Source of the DNA: Rhodopseudomonas palustris
Lineage (GTDB): Bacteria; Pseudomonadota; Alphaproteobacteria; Rhizobiales; Xanthobacteraceae
Direction of reading: 5' to 3'
Assembly (NCBI RefSeq): GCF_003226555.1
Contig: NZ_QKQS01000003.1
Coordinates: forward strand, 124,001-188,000
Length of the DNA: 64,000 bases
The notes beneath the pieces are model-generated. The model made no database searches, was not told where the DNA came from, and worked only from the letters and a program-made list of their open reading frames with translations. Shown here piece after piece: positions 40,161-49,627 of the stretch. The first letter of the stretch is position 1, and each line of letters starts with the position of its first letter. Position numbers and translations under genes: made by a program.

Positions 40161-40885
40161 GCGCTCAGCAGGTCCGCGACGATTTCGCCATGGGATGCTG
40201 CATTGTCCCGTTCGGCGAATTCCTTGGCATCGATCTGCGCAAAGCTGATCGCATCGCCGGGTTCGAGCAAAAAGATCGGCTCCCTGTGCAACTGATAGGT
40301 CCGCACCGGCGTGCGCCCGAGCAGGTGCCACCCGCTTGGTCCGGGCAGACATTGGATACCGGTCTGGATGCCGCCGACCGACACCGTGCCGGCCGGCGTG
40401 TGCAGCCGCGGTGCTTGCCGCCGGGGCATCGCCAGCGCTGGATCGAGGCCGGAGAGATACGACCAGCCCGGCGTGAAGCCGATCATCGCGACGCGATACT
40501 CACCGGCCGCATGGCGCGCGACCAGTGCATCGGGGGTGGTATTCAAAGCCCGTGCCGCGTCCTCCAGATCGATGCCGTGCTCGCCGCCGTAGCACACCGG
40601 AATTCGCCAGCGCCGCTTGGCGACAGTCTCGCCATCGTCGACCGCTTGTGCGAGCGTTGTGAGTTGAGCCGACAATGCGTCGAAGCCGATCGTCTCCGGA
40701 TCGTAATGCACCAGAAGGGAGCGATAGGTCGGCACGGTTTCGATGATGCCGGCGATCGGCGTCTGGCTCAGTCGGCGATCGAGCGCGAGCACGCGGCGAT
40801 TGGATTCGTCGCTGATATCGCGGCCGAACTCCACGGTGATCGCAGCGTCACCGCTCGGCATCATTCTGGGAATTGGGGCGGTCAT
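40157..40885 (-). CDS. pxpB: 5-oxoprolinase subunit PxpB (KipI family)
   Basis: This 242-aa protein has the KipI pattern: GDAAITVEFGRDISDESNRR at the N terminus, PTYRSLLVHYDPE, the IPVCYGGEHGIDLEDAAR segment and GFTPGWSYLSGLDPALAMPR then PAGTVSVGGIQTGI. It is the promoter-proximal gene of pxpBCA. The operon is unlinked in strand to the ABC-hydrolase operon, with which it converges. Confidence 0.95.
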   Translation of the reverse strand: MTAPIPRMMPSGDAAITVEFGRDISDESNRRVLALDRRLSQTPIAGIIETVPTYRSLLVHYDPETIGFDALSAQLTTLAQAVDDGETVAKRRWRIPVCYGGEHGIDLEDAARALNTTPDALVARHAAGEYRVAMIGFTPGWSYLSGLDPALAMPRRQAPRLHTPAGTVSVGGIQTGIQCLPGPSGWHLLGRTPVRTYQLHREPIFLLEPGDAISFAQIDAKEFAERDNAASHGEIVADLLSA

Positions 40886-41104
40886 GCCGCAACGATCTCA
40901 CAAACCTACCGGCCGCGATAGCGCGTTTTCCGGGCGGACGAAAATCACTCCGCAACTAACGCACAGTCGATAAGTCGGTGTCCGCAAAGGCGATAAAATG
41001 CGATGATCGCCATGCGCTGGCGGCGCTGCCGATCGCAGGGTTGCGTCTTGACGCGGCAGTCGCCGCCCGCAAGATGCGCCGACAATCACCGGAGCTCTCC
41101 CTTC

Positions 41105-41818
41105 ATGTCACTCACCCCGCAAGCCATCGACATCCTGTCGCGCGTCTCGACCGCGACCCTCACCACGGTGCTGCTGAAGAAGGGACTGCGCAACGTCTGG
41201 ATGCGCGGCGCGCGGCCGCTGCGGCCGGGCGCGACGCGGCTGGTCGGCGAGGCGTTCACGCTGCGCTTCGTGCCGGCGCGCGAGGATCTGGCGACGCCGG
41301 AGTCCTGGGCCTCGCCGATCTCGACCCGCGCCGCGATCGAGGCGATGCCGGAAGGCTGCATCGCCGTGGTCGACGCCATGGGCATCAAGGACGCCGGCAT
41401 CTTCGGCGACATCCTGTGCGCCCGGATGGTCAAGCGCGGCATTACGGCGCTGATCACCGACGGTGTGGTGCGCGACCTCGAAGGCGTGCTCGGCACCGGC
41501 CTGCCAGTGTGGTGCGACGGCGCGGCGGCGCCGCCCTCGGTGGCCGGTCTGACCTTCGTCGGTTGGGACCAGCCGATCGGTTGCGGCGGCGTCGCGGTGT
41601 TCCCGAAGGACATCATCGTCGCTGACCAGGACGGCGCAGTGCTGATCCCGCAGGCGCTGCTCGACCACGTGCTGGCCGAAGGGCCGGAGCAGGAGCGGAT
41701 GGAAGGCTGGATCGTCGAGGAGGTCAACAACGGTGCGGTGCTGCCCGGCCTGTATCCGATGAACGCCGAAACCAAGGCGCGCTACGCCGCGTTCAAGGAA
41801 AAGGCCGACAAAACCTGA
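41105..41818 (+). CDS. RraA-like / 4-hydroxy-4-methyl-2-oxoglutarate aldolase family protein
   Basis: This 237-aa member of the RraA/HMG-aldolase fold has a metal/substrate region GDILCARMVKRGITALITDG followed by VVRDLEGV (the family's RD pair, R then D, is present) and the late VAVFPKDIIVADQDGAVLIP. Such proteins are either class II pyruvate aldolases or RNase E modulators; sequence alone cannot decide, though the cupin downstream and catabolic surroundings favour an enzyme. The ATG at 41105 has GGAG about 10 bases upstream; a longer frame from 41003 lacks family similarity in the extension. Confidence 0.85.
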   Translation: MSLTPQAIDILSRVSTATLTTVLLKKGLRNVWMRGARPLRPGATRLVGEAFTLRFVPAREDLATPESWASPISTRAAIEAMPEGCIAVVDAMGIKDAGIFGDILCARMVKRGITALITDGVVRDLEGVLGTGLPVWCDGAAAPPSVAGLTFVGWDQPIGCGGVAVFPKDIIVADQDGAVLIPQALLDHVLAEGPEQERMEGWIVEEVNNGAVLPGLYPMNAETKARYAAFKEKADKT

Positions 41819-41830
41819 GGAGCCTTGTCG

Positions 41831-42238
41831 ATGGATATCTTCGCGGCCGGCTCGCGCCCGACCCAGCGGGCGCCCAAGGACTATTTCACCGGAACGGTGT
41901 GGCAGGACCCGATCGTCGCCGCACCGGCGCCGGCGCGTCTGGCCGCAACGCGCGTGGCGTTCGAACCCGGCGCGCGCACTGCGTGGCACACCCATCCGCT
42001 CGGACAGACGCTGTATGTTGTGACCGGCGTCGGCCGGATTCAGACCGAAGGCGGCCCGGTGCGGGAGATCCGCGCCGGCGATGTGGTGTGGATTCCGCCC
42101 GGTGAGAAACACTGGCACGGCGCCTCGCCGAGCAACGGCATGACCCATATTGCGATGCAGGAGGCGCTGGACGGCAGTTTCGCCACCTGGATGGAACAGG
42201 TCTCCGACGACGACTACGCCGTCGCGCCCTCGGCCTGA
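41831..42238 (+). CDS. Small cupin-domain protein
   Basis: This 135-aa single-cupin protein has the two conserved motifs: ARTAWHTHPLGQTLYVVTGVG (metal-binding His residues) and AGDVVWIPPGEKHWHGAS. AGGAG sits 8 bases before the ATG at 41831; a TTG two codons earlier is less likely. It begins 12 bases after the RraA-like stop and is presumably co-transcribed. Function cannot be stated beyond a metal-binding beta-barrel. Confidence 0.88.
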   Translation: MDIFAAGSRPTQRAPKDYFTGTVWQDPIVAAPAPARLAATRVAFEPGARTAWHTHPLGQTLYVVTGVGRIQTEGGPVREIRAGDVVWIPPGEKHWHGASPSNGMTHIAMQEALDGSFATWMEQVSDDDYAVAPSA

Positions 42239-42360
42239 CGACAGCCGGTCCGAATCCTCAAAACCGCCGGTTTCTCCGCCGATGGGACCCTTTCCCGTGC
42301 GGCGGGGACTCGATATGAAGGGCGCTTCGTTGCAAGGTCGCGGGCGTTGAGGAGAACGGA

Positions 42361-43251
42361 ATGGCAGCCAAGACGAAATTTCGGGGGTCGTACACCGCCT
42401 TGGTCACGCCGTTCAAAAATGGCGCGCTCGACGAGCAGGCGTTTCGCAGCCTGGTGAACTGGCAGATCGAGCAGGGCACCCACGGCCTGGTGCCGGTCGG
42501 AACCACCGGAGAGAGCCCGACCCTGAGCCACGAGGAACACCACAAGGTGGTCGAGTGGTGCATCGAAGAGGCCAAGGGCCGCGTGCCGGTGATCGCCGGG
42601 GCGGGCTCCAACTCGACCCGCGAAGCCGTCGAACTGGCGCGCCACGCGGAGAAGGCGGGCGCGGATGCGGTGCTGGTGGTGACGCCGTACTACAACAAGC
42701 CGACCCAGGAGGGCATGTATCAGCACTTCAAGGCGGTAAACGATGCGATCGGGATTCCGATCATCATCTACAACATTCCGCCGCGCTCGGTGGTCGACAT
42801 GTCGGTCGACACCATGAGCCGGCTGTACGAGCTGGATAATATCGCCGGCGTGAAGGACGCGACCGCCAATCTCGGCCGGGTGTCGCAGCAGCGCCACGCG
42901 ATGGGCCCGGACTTCATCCAGCTCTCCGGCGAGGACATGACCGCGTTGGCCTATATGGCCGCCGGCGGCCATGGCTGCATTTCGGTTGTGTCGAACGTCG
43001 CGCCGAAGCTGTGCTCGGATCTGATGGGCGCGGTGTTCGCCGGCGACTATCCGGGCGCGCTGAAGATCCAGGACCGCCTGGTGCCGCTGCACGACGCGGT
43101 GTTCAAGGAGCCGGGCGTGGCAGGGGCCAAGCACGGCCTGACGCTGCTCGGCCGGATTCAGGAAGAGGTCCGGCTGCCGCTGATGCCGGTGACCGAACCG
43201 ACCGGCAAGGCGATCCGTGCCGCGATGATGCATGCAGGGGTGATCAACTGA
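42361..43251 (+). CDS. dapA: 4-hydroxy-tetrahydrodipicolinate synthase
   Basis: DapA condenses pyruvate with aspartate semialdehyde, the first committed step to diaminopimelate and lysine. The 296-aa enzyme has [32 protein letters not shown], the catalytic Tyr in [11 protein letters not shown] and the Schiff-base Lys in [21 protein letters not shown] lies close upstream of the ATG. It is followed 10 bases later by mscL. Confidence 0.97.
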   Translation: MAAKTKFRGSYTALVTPFKNGALDEQAFRSLVNWQIEQGTHGLVPVGTTGESPTLSHEEHHKVVEWCIEEAKGRVPVIAGAGSNSTREAVELARHAEKAGADAVLVVTPYYNKPTQEGMYQHFKAVNDAIGIPIIIYNIPPRSVVDMSVDTMSRLYELDNIAGVKDATANLGRVSQQRHAMGPDFIQLSGEDMTALAYMAAGGHGCISVVSNVAPKLCSDLMGAVFAGDYPGALKIQDRLVPLHDAVFKEPGVAGAKHGLTLLGRIQEEVRLPLMPVTEPTGKAIRAAMMHAGVIN

Positions 43252-43261
43252 CGGAGCGGGG

Positions 43262-43741
43262 ATGACGACGACCGACTCGGTACGCGACCTCGAGCAGAAG
43301 GGGTCGAAGCTGCTGAAGGAATTTCGCGACTTCGCGATGAAAGGCAACGTCGTCGACCTCGCGGTCGGCGTCATCATCGGTGCCGCGTTCGGCGGCATCG
43401 TCGCCTCGCTGGTCGGCGACATCATCACACCGATCATTGGGGCGATCACCGGCGGCCTGGATTTTTCGAACTACTTCACGCCGCTGTCGAAATCGGTGAC
43501 GGCCACGACGCTGGCGGAGGCGAAGAAACAGGGCGCGGTGCTGGCGTGGGGCAATTTCCTCACCGTCACGATCAACTTCCTGATTGTGGCCGCGGTGCTG
43601 TTTTCGGTGATCCGCTCGCTCAACAGGCTGAAACGTAAGGCGGAAGAGACCAAAGCGCCGCCACCGACCCCGACGCGGCAGGAAGAACTGCTGACCGAGA
43701 TCCGGGATTTGCTCAAGACGACCGCGCGCCCATCGCCGTAA
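43262..43741 (+). CDS. mscL: Large-conductance mechanosensitive channel
   Basis: MscL is a homopentameric emergency valve opened by membrane tension during hypo-osmotic shock. The 159-aa protein has the amphipathic N-terminal helix ([20 protein letters not shown]), TM1 pore glycines, TM2 ([20 protein letters not shown]) and a charged C-terminal bundle. It is about 20 residues longer than E. coli MscL because of an N-terminal and periplasmic-loop extension. It is probably co-transcribed with dapA. Confidence 0.96.
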   Translation: MTTTDSVRDLEQKGSKLLKEFRDFAMKGNVVDLAVGVIIGAAFGGIVASLVGDIITPIIGAITGGLDFSNYFTPLSKSVTATTLAEAKKQGAVLAWGNFLTVTINFLIVAAVLFSVIRSLNRLKRKAEETKAPPPTPTRQEELLTEIRDLLKTTARPSP

Positions 43742-43778
43742 ACGAGACGGCGCGAGCCGCGCCGAAGGAATTGCAGGG

Positions 43779-44252
43779 ATGGCCGACAAGAACGAACGCC
43801 CGATCAAGGTCGTGGCGGAGAACCGCAAGGCGCGGTTCAACTATGCGATCGACGACACGATCGAGGTCGGCATCGCGCTGACCGGCACCGAGGTGAAGTC
43901 GATCCGTAACGGCAAGAGCACGATCGCGGAGTCGTATGCGGACGCGCGGGGTAGCGAGATCTGGCTGATCAACGCCAACATTCCGGAATATCTGCAGGCC
44001 AACCGCTTCAATCACGAGCCGAAGCGGCCGCGCAAACTGCTGCTGCATCGCAAGCAGATCAACAAGCTGATCGGCGCGGTCGAGCGCGACGGCATGACGC
44101 TGATTCCGCTCAAGCTGTATTTCAACGAGCGCGGCCGCGCCAAGCTGCAGCTCGCGCTCGCCAAGGGCAAGAAGCTGCACGACAAGCGCGAGACCGAGAA
44201 GAAGCGCGACTGGAATCGGGAAAAGGGCCGCCTGCTGCGCGCGCGCGGCTGA
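43779..44252 (+). CDS. smpB: SsrA-binding protein SmpB
   Basis: SmpB binds tmRNA and brings it to stalled ribosomes for trans-translation. The 157-aa protein has [40 protein letters not shown], the [13 protein letters not shown] segment and the basic C-terminal tail ([17 protein letters not shown]) that mimics the codon-anticodon helix. No tmRNA gene is visible in the window. Confidence 0.97.
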   Translation: MADKNERPIKVVAENRKARFNYAIDDTIEVGIALTGTEVKSIRNGKSTIAESYADARGSEIWLINANIPEYLQANRFNHEPKRPRKLLLHRKQINKLIGAVERDGMTLIPLKLYFNERGRAKLQLALAKGKKLHDKRETEKKRDWNREKGRLLRARG

Positions 44253-44274
44253 GCGGCATCACCGGAAGGCTCGG

Positions 44275-44853
44275 ATGGCGAACCAGCCCAACATCCTGGA
44301 TGTCGATTGGAGCGCGATTCCGGCGCCGGCGGACGACGGCGGAGCCGCACATCTGCCGGGCTCAGCGATTCCTCCTGTGGCGCTGGCGGCGACCGGTGGC
44401 GGCGACGTCGCTCTGGCCGCGCTGACGGGACGCACCGTGGTGTTCGCCTATCCGCGGACCGGAGAGCCGGGCAAGATCGCCCCGGTCGACGACTGGGACA
44501 TGATCCCCGGTGCGCGCGGCTGCACGCCGCAGGCCTGTTCGTTCCGAGATTTGTTTGCCGAGCTGAAAGCCGCGGGGGCCGACGCAGTGTTCGGTCTGTC
44601 GACGCAGTCGACCGCGTACCAGTCCGAAATGGTGGAACGGCTGCATCTGCCGTTCCCGGTGCTGTCCGACGAGGCGCTCGAACTGACGCGCGCCTTGAAC
44701 CTGCCGACCATGCAGGTCGCCGGCATGACGCTGCTGAAGCGGATGGCGCTGATCATCGACGACGGCCGGATCATTCACGTGTTCTATCCGGTGTTCCCAC
44801 CGGATCGGAACGCCGGTGATGTGTTGGAGTGGCTGAGGGCCAATCCGCGCTAG
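44275..44853 (+). CDS. Peroxiredoxin (PrxQ/BCP-like)
   Basis: This 192-aa thioredoxin-fold protein has the active-site segment GARGCTPQACSFRDL. C83 is the likely peroxidatic and C88 the resolving cysteine, with the 5-residue spacing of BCP-type enzymes. The stretch ahead of it (VFAYPRTGEPGKIAPVDDWD) is longer than in E. coli BCP. It probably reduces peroxides with thioredoxin. It follows smpB by 22 bases. Confidence 0.85.
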   Translation: MANQPNILDVDWSAIPAPADDGGAAHLPGSAIPPVALAATGGGDVALAALTGRTVVFAYPRTGEPGKIAPVDDWDMIPGARGCTPQACSFRDLFAELKAAGADAVFGLSTQSTAYQSEMVERLHLPFPVLSDEALELTRALNLPTMQVAGMTLLKRMALIIDDGRIIHVFYPVFPPDRNAGDVLEWLRANPR

Positions 44854-44883
44854 TTAGCTAGCAGTCTCGGTTGACCCATCCCC

Positions 44884-44967
44884 GTCATTGCGAGCGAAGC
44901 GAAGCAATCCAGAGGCTTCAGAACGTGACCTCTGGATTGCTTCGTCGCTTTCGCTCCTCGCAATGAC
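44884..44967. repeat. Dispersed palindromic repeat, copy 1
   Basis: Left arm GTCATTGCGAGCGAAGCGAA then GCAATCCAGAGG; right arm CCTCTGGATTGCTTCG then CGCTCCTCGCAATGAC. The arms form one long imperfect hairpin between the convergent peroxiredoxin and uracil-DNA glycosylase genes. Two further copies lie at 49628 and 56255. Confidence 0.92.
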
Positions 44968-44984
44968 AATTCTCTCTGATCCAA

Positions 44985-45659
44985 CTACGCGCTGAGATCG
45001 TCGCGCACCCGCGCGAACACGTCTTGGAACATCTTCGGCGTCAGCACGCCGGTGTTGGTGTTGTAGCGGGAGCAGTGATAGCTGTCGTACAGCCGATAGC
45101 GACCGGCGTCGTGCACCGCGCCGTGACCGAACGGGGCTTGTCCGGCGCGGAGACCGAGCGCCTTCAGCGTCGAGTCGTGAGCGATCCGGCCCAGCAGGAC
45201 GATCGCGCGGAGCTTCGGCATCGCCTCGATTGTCGCGACCAGAAACTGCCGGCAGGTGTTGATCTCTATTGGCAGCGGCTTGTTCTGCGGCGGCACGCAG
45301 CGCACCGCGTTGCTGATCCGGCAGTCGATCAGGCGCAGGCCGTCGTCGGGGCGCGCCTGATAGTGGCCGCTGGCGAAGCCGTAGTCGATCAGCGTGGCGT
45401 AGAGCAGGTCGCCGGCGTAGTCGCCGGTGAACGGGCGCCCGGTGCGATTGGCGCCTTGCACACCCGGCGCGAGACCGACGATCAGCAGCGATGCGTCGGC
45501 ATCGCCGAACGACGGCACGGGCGCGTTAAACCAGCCCGGTTCGCGTGCGCGGTTCTCGCTCCGGAATTCGGCGAGTCTCGGGCAGAACGGGCAGTTTCGG
45601 TCAGGGGCGGTGAGGGAGGTCGGGACGCGGGGCCCGGAGCCCCGCGTCAGCGTCGGCAT
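44985..45659 (-). CDS. Family 5 uracil-DNA glycosylase (UDGb type)
   Basis: This 224-aa [4Fe-4S] base-excision enzyme removes uracil and other deaminated bases. The cluster ligands start with CPFCPRL (C23, C26), with later cysteines in DCRISNAVRCVPPQN and INTCRQFL. The active-site segment GLAPGVQGANRTGRPFTGD is the family-5 signature, which lacks the acidic residue used by family 4. The C-terminal motif is DSYHCSRYNTNTG. It is followed upstream by the NYN gene, 5 bases away, on the same strand. Confidence 0.92.
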   Translation of the reverse strand: MPTLTRGSGPRVPTSLTAPDRNCPFCPRLAEFRSENRAREPGWFNAPVPSFGDADASLLIVGLAPGVQGANRTGRPFTGDYAGDLLYATLIDYGFASGHYQARPDDGLRLIDCRISNAVRCVPPQNKPLPIEINTCRQFLVATIEAMPKLRAIVLLGRIAHDSTLKALGLRAGQAPFGHGAVHDAGRYRLYDSYHCSRYNTNTGVLTPKMFQDVFARVRDDLSA

Positions 45660-45664
45660 GGACC

Positions 45665-46309
45665 TTAGTCTTCGAAGTCGTCAGCCCCGGCGCGCGACGC
45701 CAAGGCGGTCGAGCGCTGCAGGAATTGCGGCGCATGGTGGCGCGGCTCGCGCGGTTCCCGCGGCGGCGGGCGATCGGCCGGATCGCGACCGATCTTCGAC
45801 TGCAGTTCGACCAGATCGGTGAAGATGTCGGCCTGGCGGCGGAGTTCGTCGGCGATCATCGGCGGCTGGCTGGAGATCGTCGAGATCACGGTGACGCGGA
45901 CGCCGCGCCGCTGGACGGCCTCGACCAGCGAACGGAAGTCACCGTCACCCGAGAACAGCACCATCTGGTCGATGTGTTCGGCCAGTTCCATGGCATCGAC
46001 CGCGAGCTCGATGTCCATATTCCCCTTGACCTTGCGGCGGCCGGAGGCGTCGATGAATTCCTTGGTCGCCTTGGTGACGACGGTGTAGCCGTTATAGTCC
46101 AGCCAATCGATCAGCGGGCGGATCGACGAGTATTCCTGATCTTCGATGATCGCGGTGTAGTAAAAGGCGCGGACTAAATTGCCGCGGCTTTGAAATTCCT
46201 TCAGCAGCCGCTTGTAGTCGATGTCGAAGCCGAGGGTCTTTGCGGTTGCGTAAAGATTGGCGCCGTCGATGAAGAGCGCAATTTTGTTACTGGGGGAAGT
46301 GGACATCAA
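45665..46309 (-). CDS. NYN domain protein (LabA/DUF88 family, PIN-like nuclease fold)
   Basis: This 214-aa protein has conserved acidic residues of the NYN fold: ALFIDGANLYATAKTLGF, KGNMDIELAVDAMELAE and VLFSGDGDFRSLVEAVQRRG. These form the metal-binding site of putative RNases. The C-terminal 50 residues are low-complexity and Pro/Arg-rich (PADRPPPREPREPR), probably disordered. Start codons at 46309 and 46306 are tandem ATGs. A role in RNA processing is likely; the target is unknown. Confidence 0.9.
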   Translation of the reverse strand: MMSTSPSNKIALFIDGANLYATAKTLGFDIDYKRLLKEFQSRGNLVRAFYYTAIIEDQEYSSIRPLIDWLDYNGYTVVTKATKEFIDASGRRKVKGNMDIELAVDAMELAEHIDQMVLFSGDGDFRSLVEAVQRRGVRVTVISTISSQPPMIADELRRQADIFTDLVELQSKIGRDPADRPPPREPREPRHHAPQFLQRSTALASRAGADDFED

Positions 46310-46650
46310 GATCTCTCATGTGTCTGTTGTCAGCTTCTTGGCGCAACGGAAATAGCTGCGCAGCTCAAGTCAATTTTTGCACGAATAGCCGTCGCGCTGG
46401 GCAACCGGCACCACTTCAACCGCACGAAGCATCGGCCGGTATTCTATACTTTTCTTTCTGAAAAGAAGCCTTTTGTTGTCGGACTCGTGTTCGTCCGAGT
46501 TGGTCGGTCATCGGCCTTCCCGGAATATTGGGTGCATTATCAGAGTGGCTGCGATCGGCCAAATGACAAATTGCTGCTTGCGAAAGCTGGCCACGCCCTA
46601 TAGGTAGCGGTCTAACCCCGATTTTGATCCTATTAACGGAGCGACTGGCC
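46310..46650. other. Gene-free divergent promoter region between the NYN gene and rpoZ
   Basis: About 340 bases with lower G+C than the neighbouring genes and no supported frame. It should hold promoters for both flanking genes. A 6-bp hairpin CTTTTC-TTTCT-GAAAAG sits at 46449-46465. I could not assign -35/-10 boxes with confidence. Confidence 0.5.
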
Positions 46651-47043
46651 ATGGCGCGCGTCACCGTGGAAGATTGCATTGACAAGGTCGACAACCGGTT
46701 CGACCTCGTTCTGTTGGCCGCTCATCGCGCCCGCATGATCTCGTCCGGCTCGCCGCTCACGATCGATCGCGACAACGACAAGAATCCCGTTGTTTCGCTT
46801 CGCGAAATTGCGGACCAGACGATCTCTCCGGAAGATCTCAAAGAAGAACTGGTGCATTCGCTGCAGAAGTTCGTCGAGGTCGATGAGCCGGAGCAGGATA
46901 CCGTTCCGTTGATCGGTTCAGCCGGTGCCAGCGTCGATGCCGACGACACCGAGGTCGCCATGGAGCGGATGACCGAAGAAGAGCTGCTGAAGGGTTTGGA
47001 GGGGCTTGCGCCCCCCGAAGAGCAGCCCGAGGAAGACGAATAA
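46651..47043 (+). CDS. rpoZ: DNA-directed RNA polymerase omega subunit
   Basis: This 130-aa omega subunit assists beta-prime folding. [20 protein letters not shown] is the canonical N terminus, followed by [12 protein letters not shown] and ALREIADxxI-like residues ([10 protein letters not shown]). Alphaproteobacterial omega proteins have an acidic C-terminal extension, seen here as PEEQPEEDE. The ATG at 46651 was chosen over 46624, which would add nine non-conserved residues. The ppGpp synthetase gene follows, as in most proteobacteria. Confidence 0.97.
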   Translation: MARVTVEDCIDKVDNRFDLVLLAAHRARMISSGSPLTIDRDNDKNPVVSLREIADQTISPEDLKEELVHSLQKFVEVDEPEQDTVPLIGSAGASVDADDTEVAMERMTEEELLKGLEGLAPPEEQPEEDE

Positions 47044-47084
47044 GCGAGCTTTCGCTTCAGCACATTTCCGTGATGCGAAACAAG

Positions 47085-47109
47085 ACGGCCCGGATCATCT
47101 CCGGGCCGT
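47085..47109 (+). terminator. Terminator after rpoZ
   Basis: ACGGCCCGGA (47085-47094) and TCCGGGCCGT (47100-47109) are perfect arms around a 5-base loop, 42 bases behind the rpoZ stop, followed by TTGTCGTTG. Confidence 0.8.
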
Positions 47110-47170
47110 TTGTCGTTGGGCGATCCCTGAATGCTGGCTGACGACGTTGCCACGGCGCATTGCTGCCTTG

Positions 47171-47214
47171 ACCTAAACTCCGCCGAAATCGCCGTTTTTT
47201 CTGGCTGTTTAGGT
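47171..47214. promoter_or_regulatory. Widely spaced inverted repeat upstream of rsh
   Basis: ACCTAAAC (47171-47178) and GTTTAGGT (47207-47214) are perfect 8-base arms 28 bases apart, with a T6 run between them, about 95 bases before the rsh start. It could be an operator or a 5'-leader stem; no known motif is recognised. Confidence 0.35.
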
Positions 47215-47308
47215 TCCTTTCGTGGCACAAGTTCTGGACCGTCAGGCGAGCGCAAGGTGACGGCCGCGGCGAGCCAAGTCTTGCCGCGGTGCAATAGAGG
47301 TTTGTGAA

Positions 47309-49594
47309 ATGGCGTCAGGACGCCAGAGTTCGAAGCAGATGGAGCAGGCCGGCGGGGCAGCCGCTGTCGCCGAGCCGGTTGCCGCGGTCAAGCCGAGATC
47401 CCGTGCCCGCATGATGCGGCAATACGACTTGGTCGAACGGGTCCGGTCGTACAATCCGAATACCGACGAGGATCTGCTCAACCGGGCGTATGTGTACGCC
47501 ATGATGGCGCATGGCGAGCAGATCCGTGCGTCGGGCGACCCGTACTTTTCCCATCCGCTCGAAGTCGCGGCGATTCTGACCAATCTCAAGCTCGACGACG
47601 CCACCATCGTCGCTGCGCTGTTGCATGATACCATCGAAGACACCGAGGCCACCCGGACCGAGATCGACAACATGTTCGGTCCGGAGATCGGCGCGCTGGT
47701 CGAGGGGCTGACCAAGCTGAAGCGGCTCGAGCTGGTGTCGCGCGAAGCCAAGCAGGCGGAAAACCTGCGCAAGCTGCTGCTGGCGATCGCCGACGACGTC
47801 CGCGTGTTGTTGATCAAGCTCGCCGACCGCCTGCACAACATGCGCACGCTGGAGTTCGTGCCGCCGGCGTCGCGGCAGCGCATCGCCGAAGAGACGCTCG
47901 ACATCTACGCGCCGCTCGCAGGCCGCATGGGCATGCAGGAGATGCGCGAGGAGCTCGAGGATCTGTCGTTCCGCAGCCTCGACCCCGAAGCCTTCACGGT
48001 CGTGATGCAACGGCTCGACGCGCTGGCCGAGCGTAACCGCAATCTGATCGGCGAGATCGAAAGCCAGCTCTCCGCCAATCTCGCCCGCCACGGCATTGCG
48101 GCGGAGGTCACCGGGCGGCGCAAGCGGCCGTTTTCGATCTGGACCAAGATGGAGCGGAAGTCGGTCGGCTTCGAGCAGCTCTCGGATATCTACGGCTTTC
48201 GAGTCGTGCTCGACAACGTCGAGGCCTGTTATCGCGCGCTTGGGGTCGTGCACACCACCTGGCCGATGGTGCCGGGCCGGTTCAAGGACTACATCTCGAC
48301 CCCGAAGCAGAACGATTATCGCTCGCTGCACACCACGGTGATCGGTCCCGGTCAGCAGCGCGTCGAACTGCAGTTCCGGACCCGCGAGATGAACCAGATC
48401 GCCGAATACGGCATCGCCGCGCACGCGTTCTACAAGGACGGCGTCGGCTCGCCGACCGAGCTGCTGAACCGCGAATCCAATGCGTTCGCCTGGCTTCGTC
48501 ACACCATCGAAATGCTGTCGGAGAGCTCGAACCCGGAGGAATTCCTCGAGCACACCAAGCTCGAGCTGTTCCACGATCAGGTGTTCTGCTTCACCCCGAA
48601 GGGCAAGCTGATCGCGCTGCCGCGCAAGGCCAACGTCGTCGACTTCGCCTATGCGGTGCACACCGACGTCGGCAACAGCGCGGTCGGCTGCAAGATCAAC
48701 GGCAAGTTCGCGCCGCTGTCGTCGGAGCTGCAGAACGGCGACGAGGTCGAGGTCCTGACCTCGCCGGTGCAGTCGGCGCCGCCGGCCGCGTGGGAGTCGC
48801 TTGCCGTCACCGGCAAGGCACGGGCGGCGATCCGCCGAGCCACGCGCGTCGCGATGCGCGACCAATATGCCGGCCTCGGCCGCCGTATCGTCGAGCGTCT
48901 GTTCGCCCGCGCCAAGATCGACTACGCCGACGACAAGCTGAAAGGCGCGCTGCCGCGGCTGGCGCGCGCTTCGGTCGAAGAGGTGATGGCGTCGGTCGGC
49001 CGCGGCGAGATCAAAGCTTCGGACGTCGCCCGTGCGATGTACCCAGACTACAAGGAAGAGCGCATCGCCCGGTTTGGCGGCAAGAAGGAGGCATCCGACA
49101 AGGCGGTCGTCGGCAAGCCGGTCGAGACCGGCAAGGTCAGCTCGGTGATTCCGATCGGCGGCCTGCACTCCGGCCTGCCGGTGAAGTTCGCGCCGAACGG
49201 CGGCGCGGTGCCGGGCGACCGGATCGTCGGCATCGTCACGCCGGGCGAGGGCATCACGATCTATCCGATCCAGTCGCCGGCCTTGACGGAGTTCGAGGAA
49301 GAGCCGGAGCGTTGGCTCGACGTGAAGTGGGACATCGACGAAACCACGCCGCAGCGCTTCCCGGCGCGGCTGTTCGTTCAGAACGTCAACGAGCCCGGCA
49401 GTCTCGCGCAGATCGCCGGGGTGATCGCCGAACACGATGGCAATATCGACAATATCAATATGAGCCGGCGGTCGCCGGACTTCACCGAACTCACCATCGA
49501 TCTCGAGGTCTACGACCTCAAGCACCTCAGCGCCATCATCGCCCAGCTCCGCGCCAAAGACGTTGTCGCTCATGTCGAGCGGGTCAACGGCTGA
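47309..49594 (+). CDS. rsh: Bifunctional (p)ppGpp synthetase/hydrolase (RelA/SpoT homologue)
   Basis: This 761-aa stringent-response enzyme makes and degrades (p)ppGpp. The HD hydrolase domain is intact (YFSHPLEVAAIL, LLHDTIEDTEAT, LADRLHNMRTLEF). The synthetase domain has DIYGFRVVLDN and FKDYISTPKQNDYRSLHTT. TGS (ELFHDQVFCFTPKGKLIALP) and C-terminal ACT domains (EPGSLAQIAGVIAEHDGNID) follow. The N terminus has about 35 extra Ala/Arg-rich residues before the family start at MMRQYDLVERV. Alphaproteobacteria usually have this single long RSH. Confidence 0.97.
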   Translation: MASGRQSSKQMEQAGGAAAVAEPVAAVKPRSRARMMRQYDLVERVRSYNPNTDEDLLNRAYVYAMMAHGEQIRASGDPYFSHPLEVAAILTNLKLDDATIVAALLHDTIEDTEATRTEIDNMFGPEIGALVEGLTKLKRLELVSREAKQAENLRKLLLAIADDVRVLLIKLADRLHNMRTLEFVPPASRQRIAEETLDIYAPLAGRMGMQEMREELEDLSFRSLDPEAFTVVMQRLDALAERNRNLIGEIESQLSANLARHGIAAEVTGRRKRPFSIWTKMERKSVGFEQLSDIYGFRVVLDNVEACYRALGVVHTTWPMVPGRFKDYISTPKQNDYRSLHTTVIGPGQQRVELQFRTREMNQIAEYGIAAHAFYKDGVGSPTELLNRESNAFAWLRHTIEMLSESSNPEEFLEHTKLELFHDQVFCFTPKGKLIALPRKANVVDFAYAVHTDVGNSAVGCKINGKFAPLSSELQNGDEVEVLTSPVQSAPPAAWESLAVTGKARAAIRRATRVAMRDQYAGLGRRIVERLFARAKIDYADDKLKGALPRLARASVEEVMASVGRGEIKASDVARAMYPDYKEERIARFGGKKEASDKAVVGKPVETGKVSSVIPIGGLHSGLPVKFAPNGGAVPGDRIVGIVTPGEGITIYPIQSPALTEFEEEPERWLDVKWDIDETTPQRFPARLFVQNVNEPGSLAQIAGVIAEHDGNIDNINMSRRSPDFTELTIDLEVYDLKHLSAIIAQLRAKDVVAHVERVNG

Positions 49595-49627
49595 GGCGAG
49601 GCGGCGCAGGAGGTAGTTCGTATGTTC

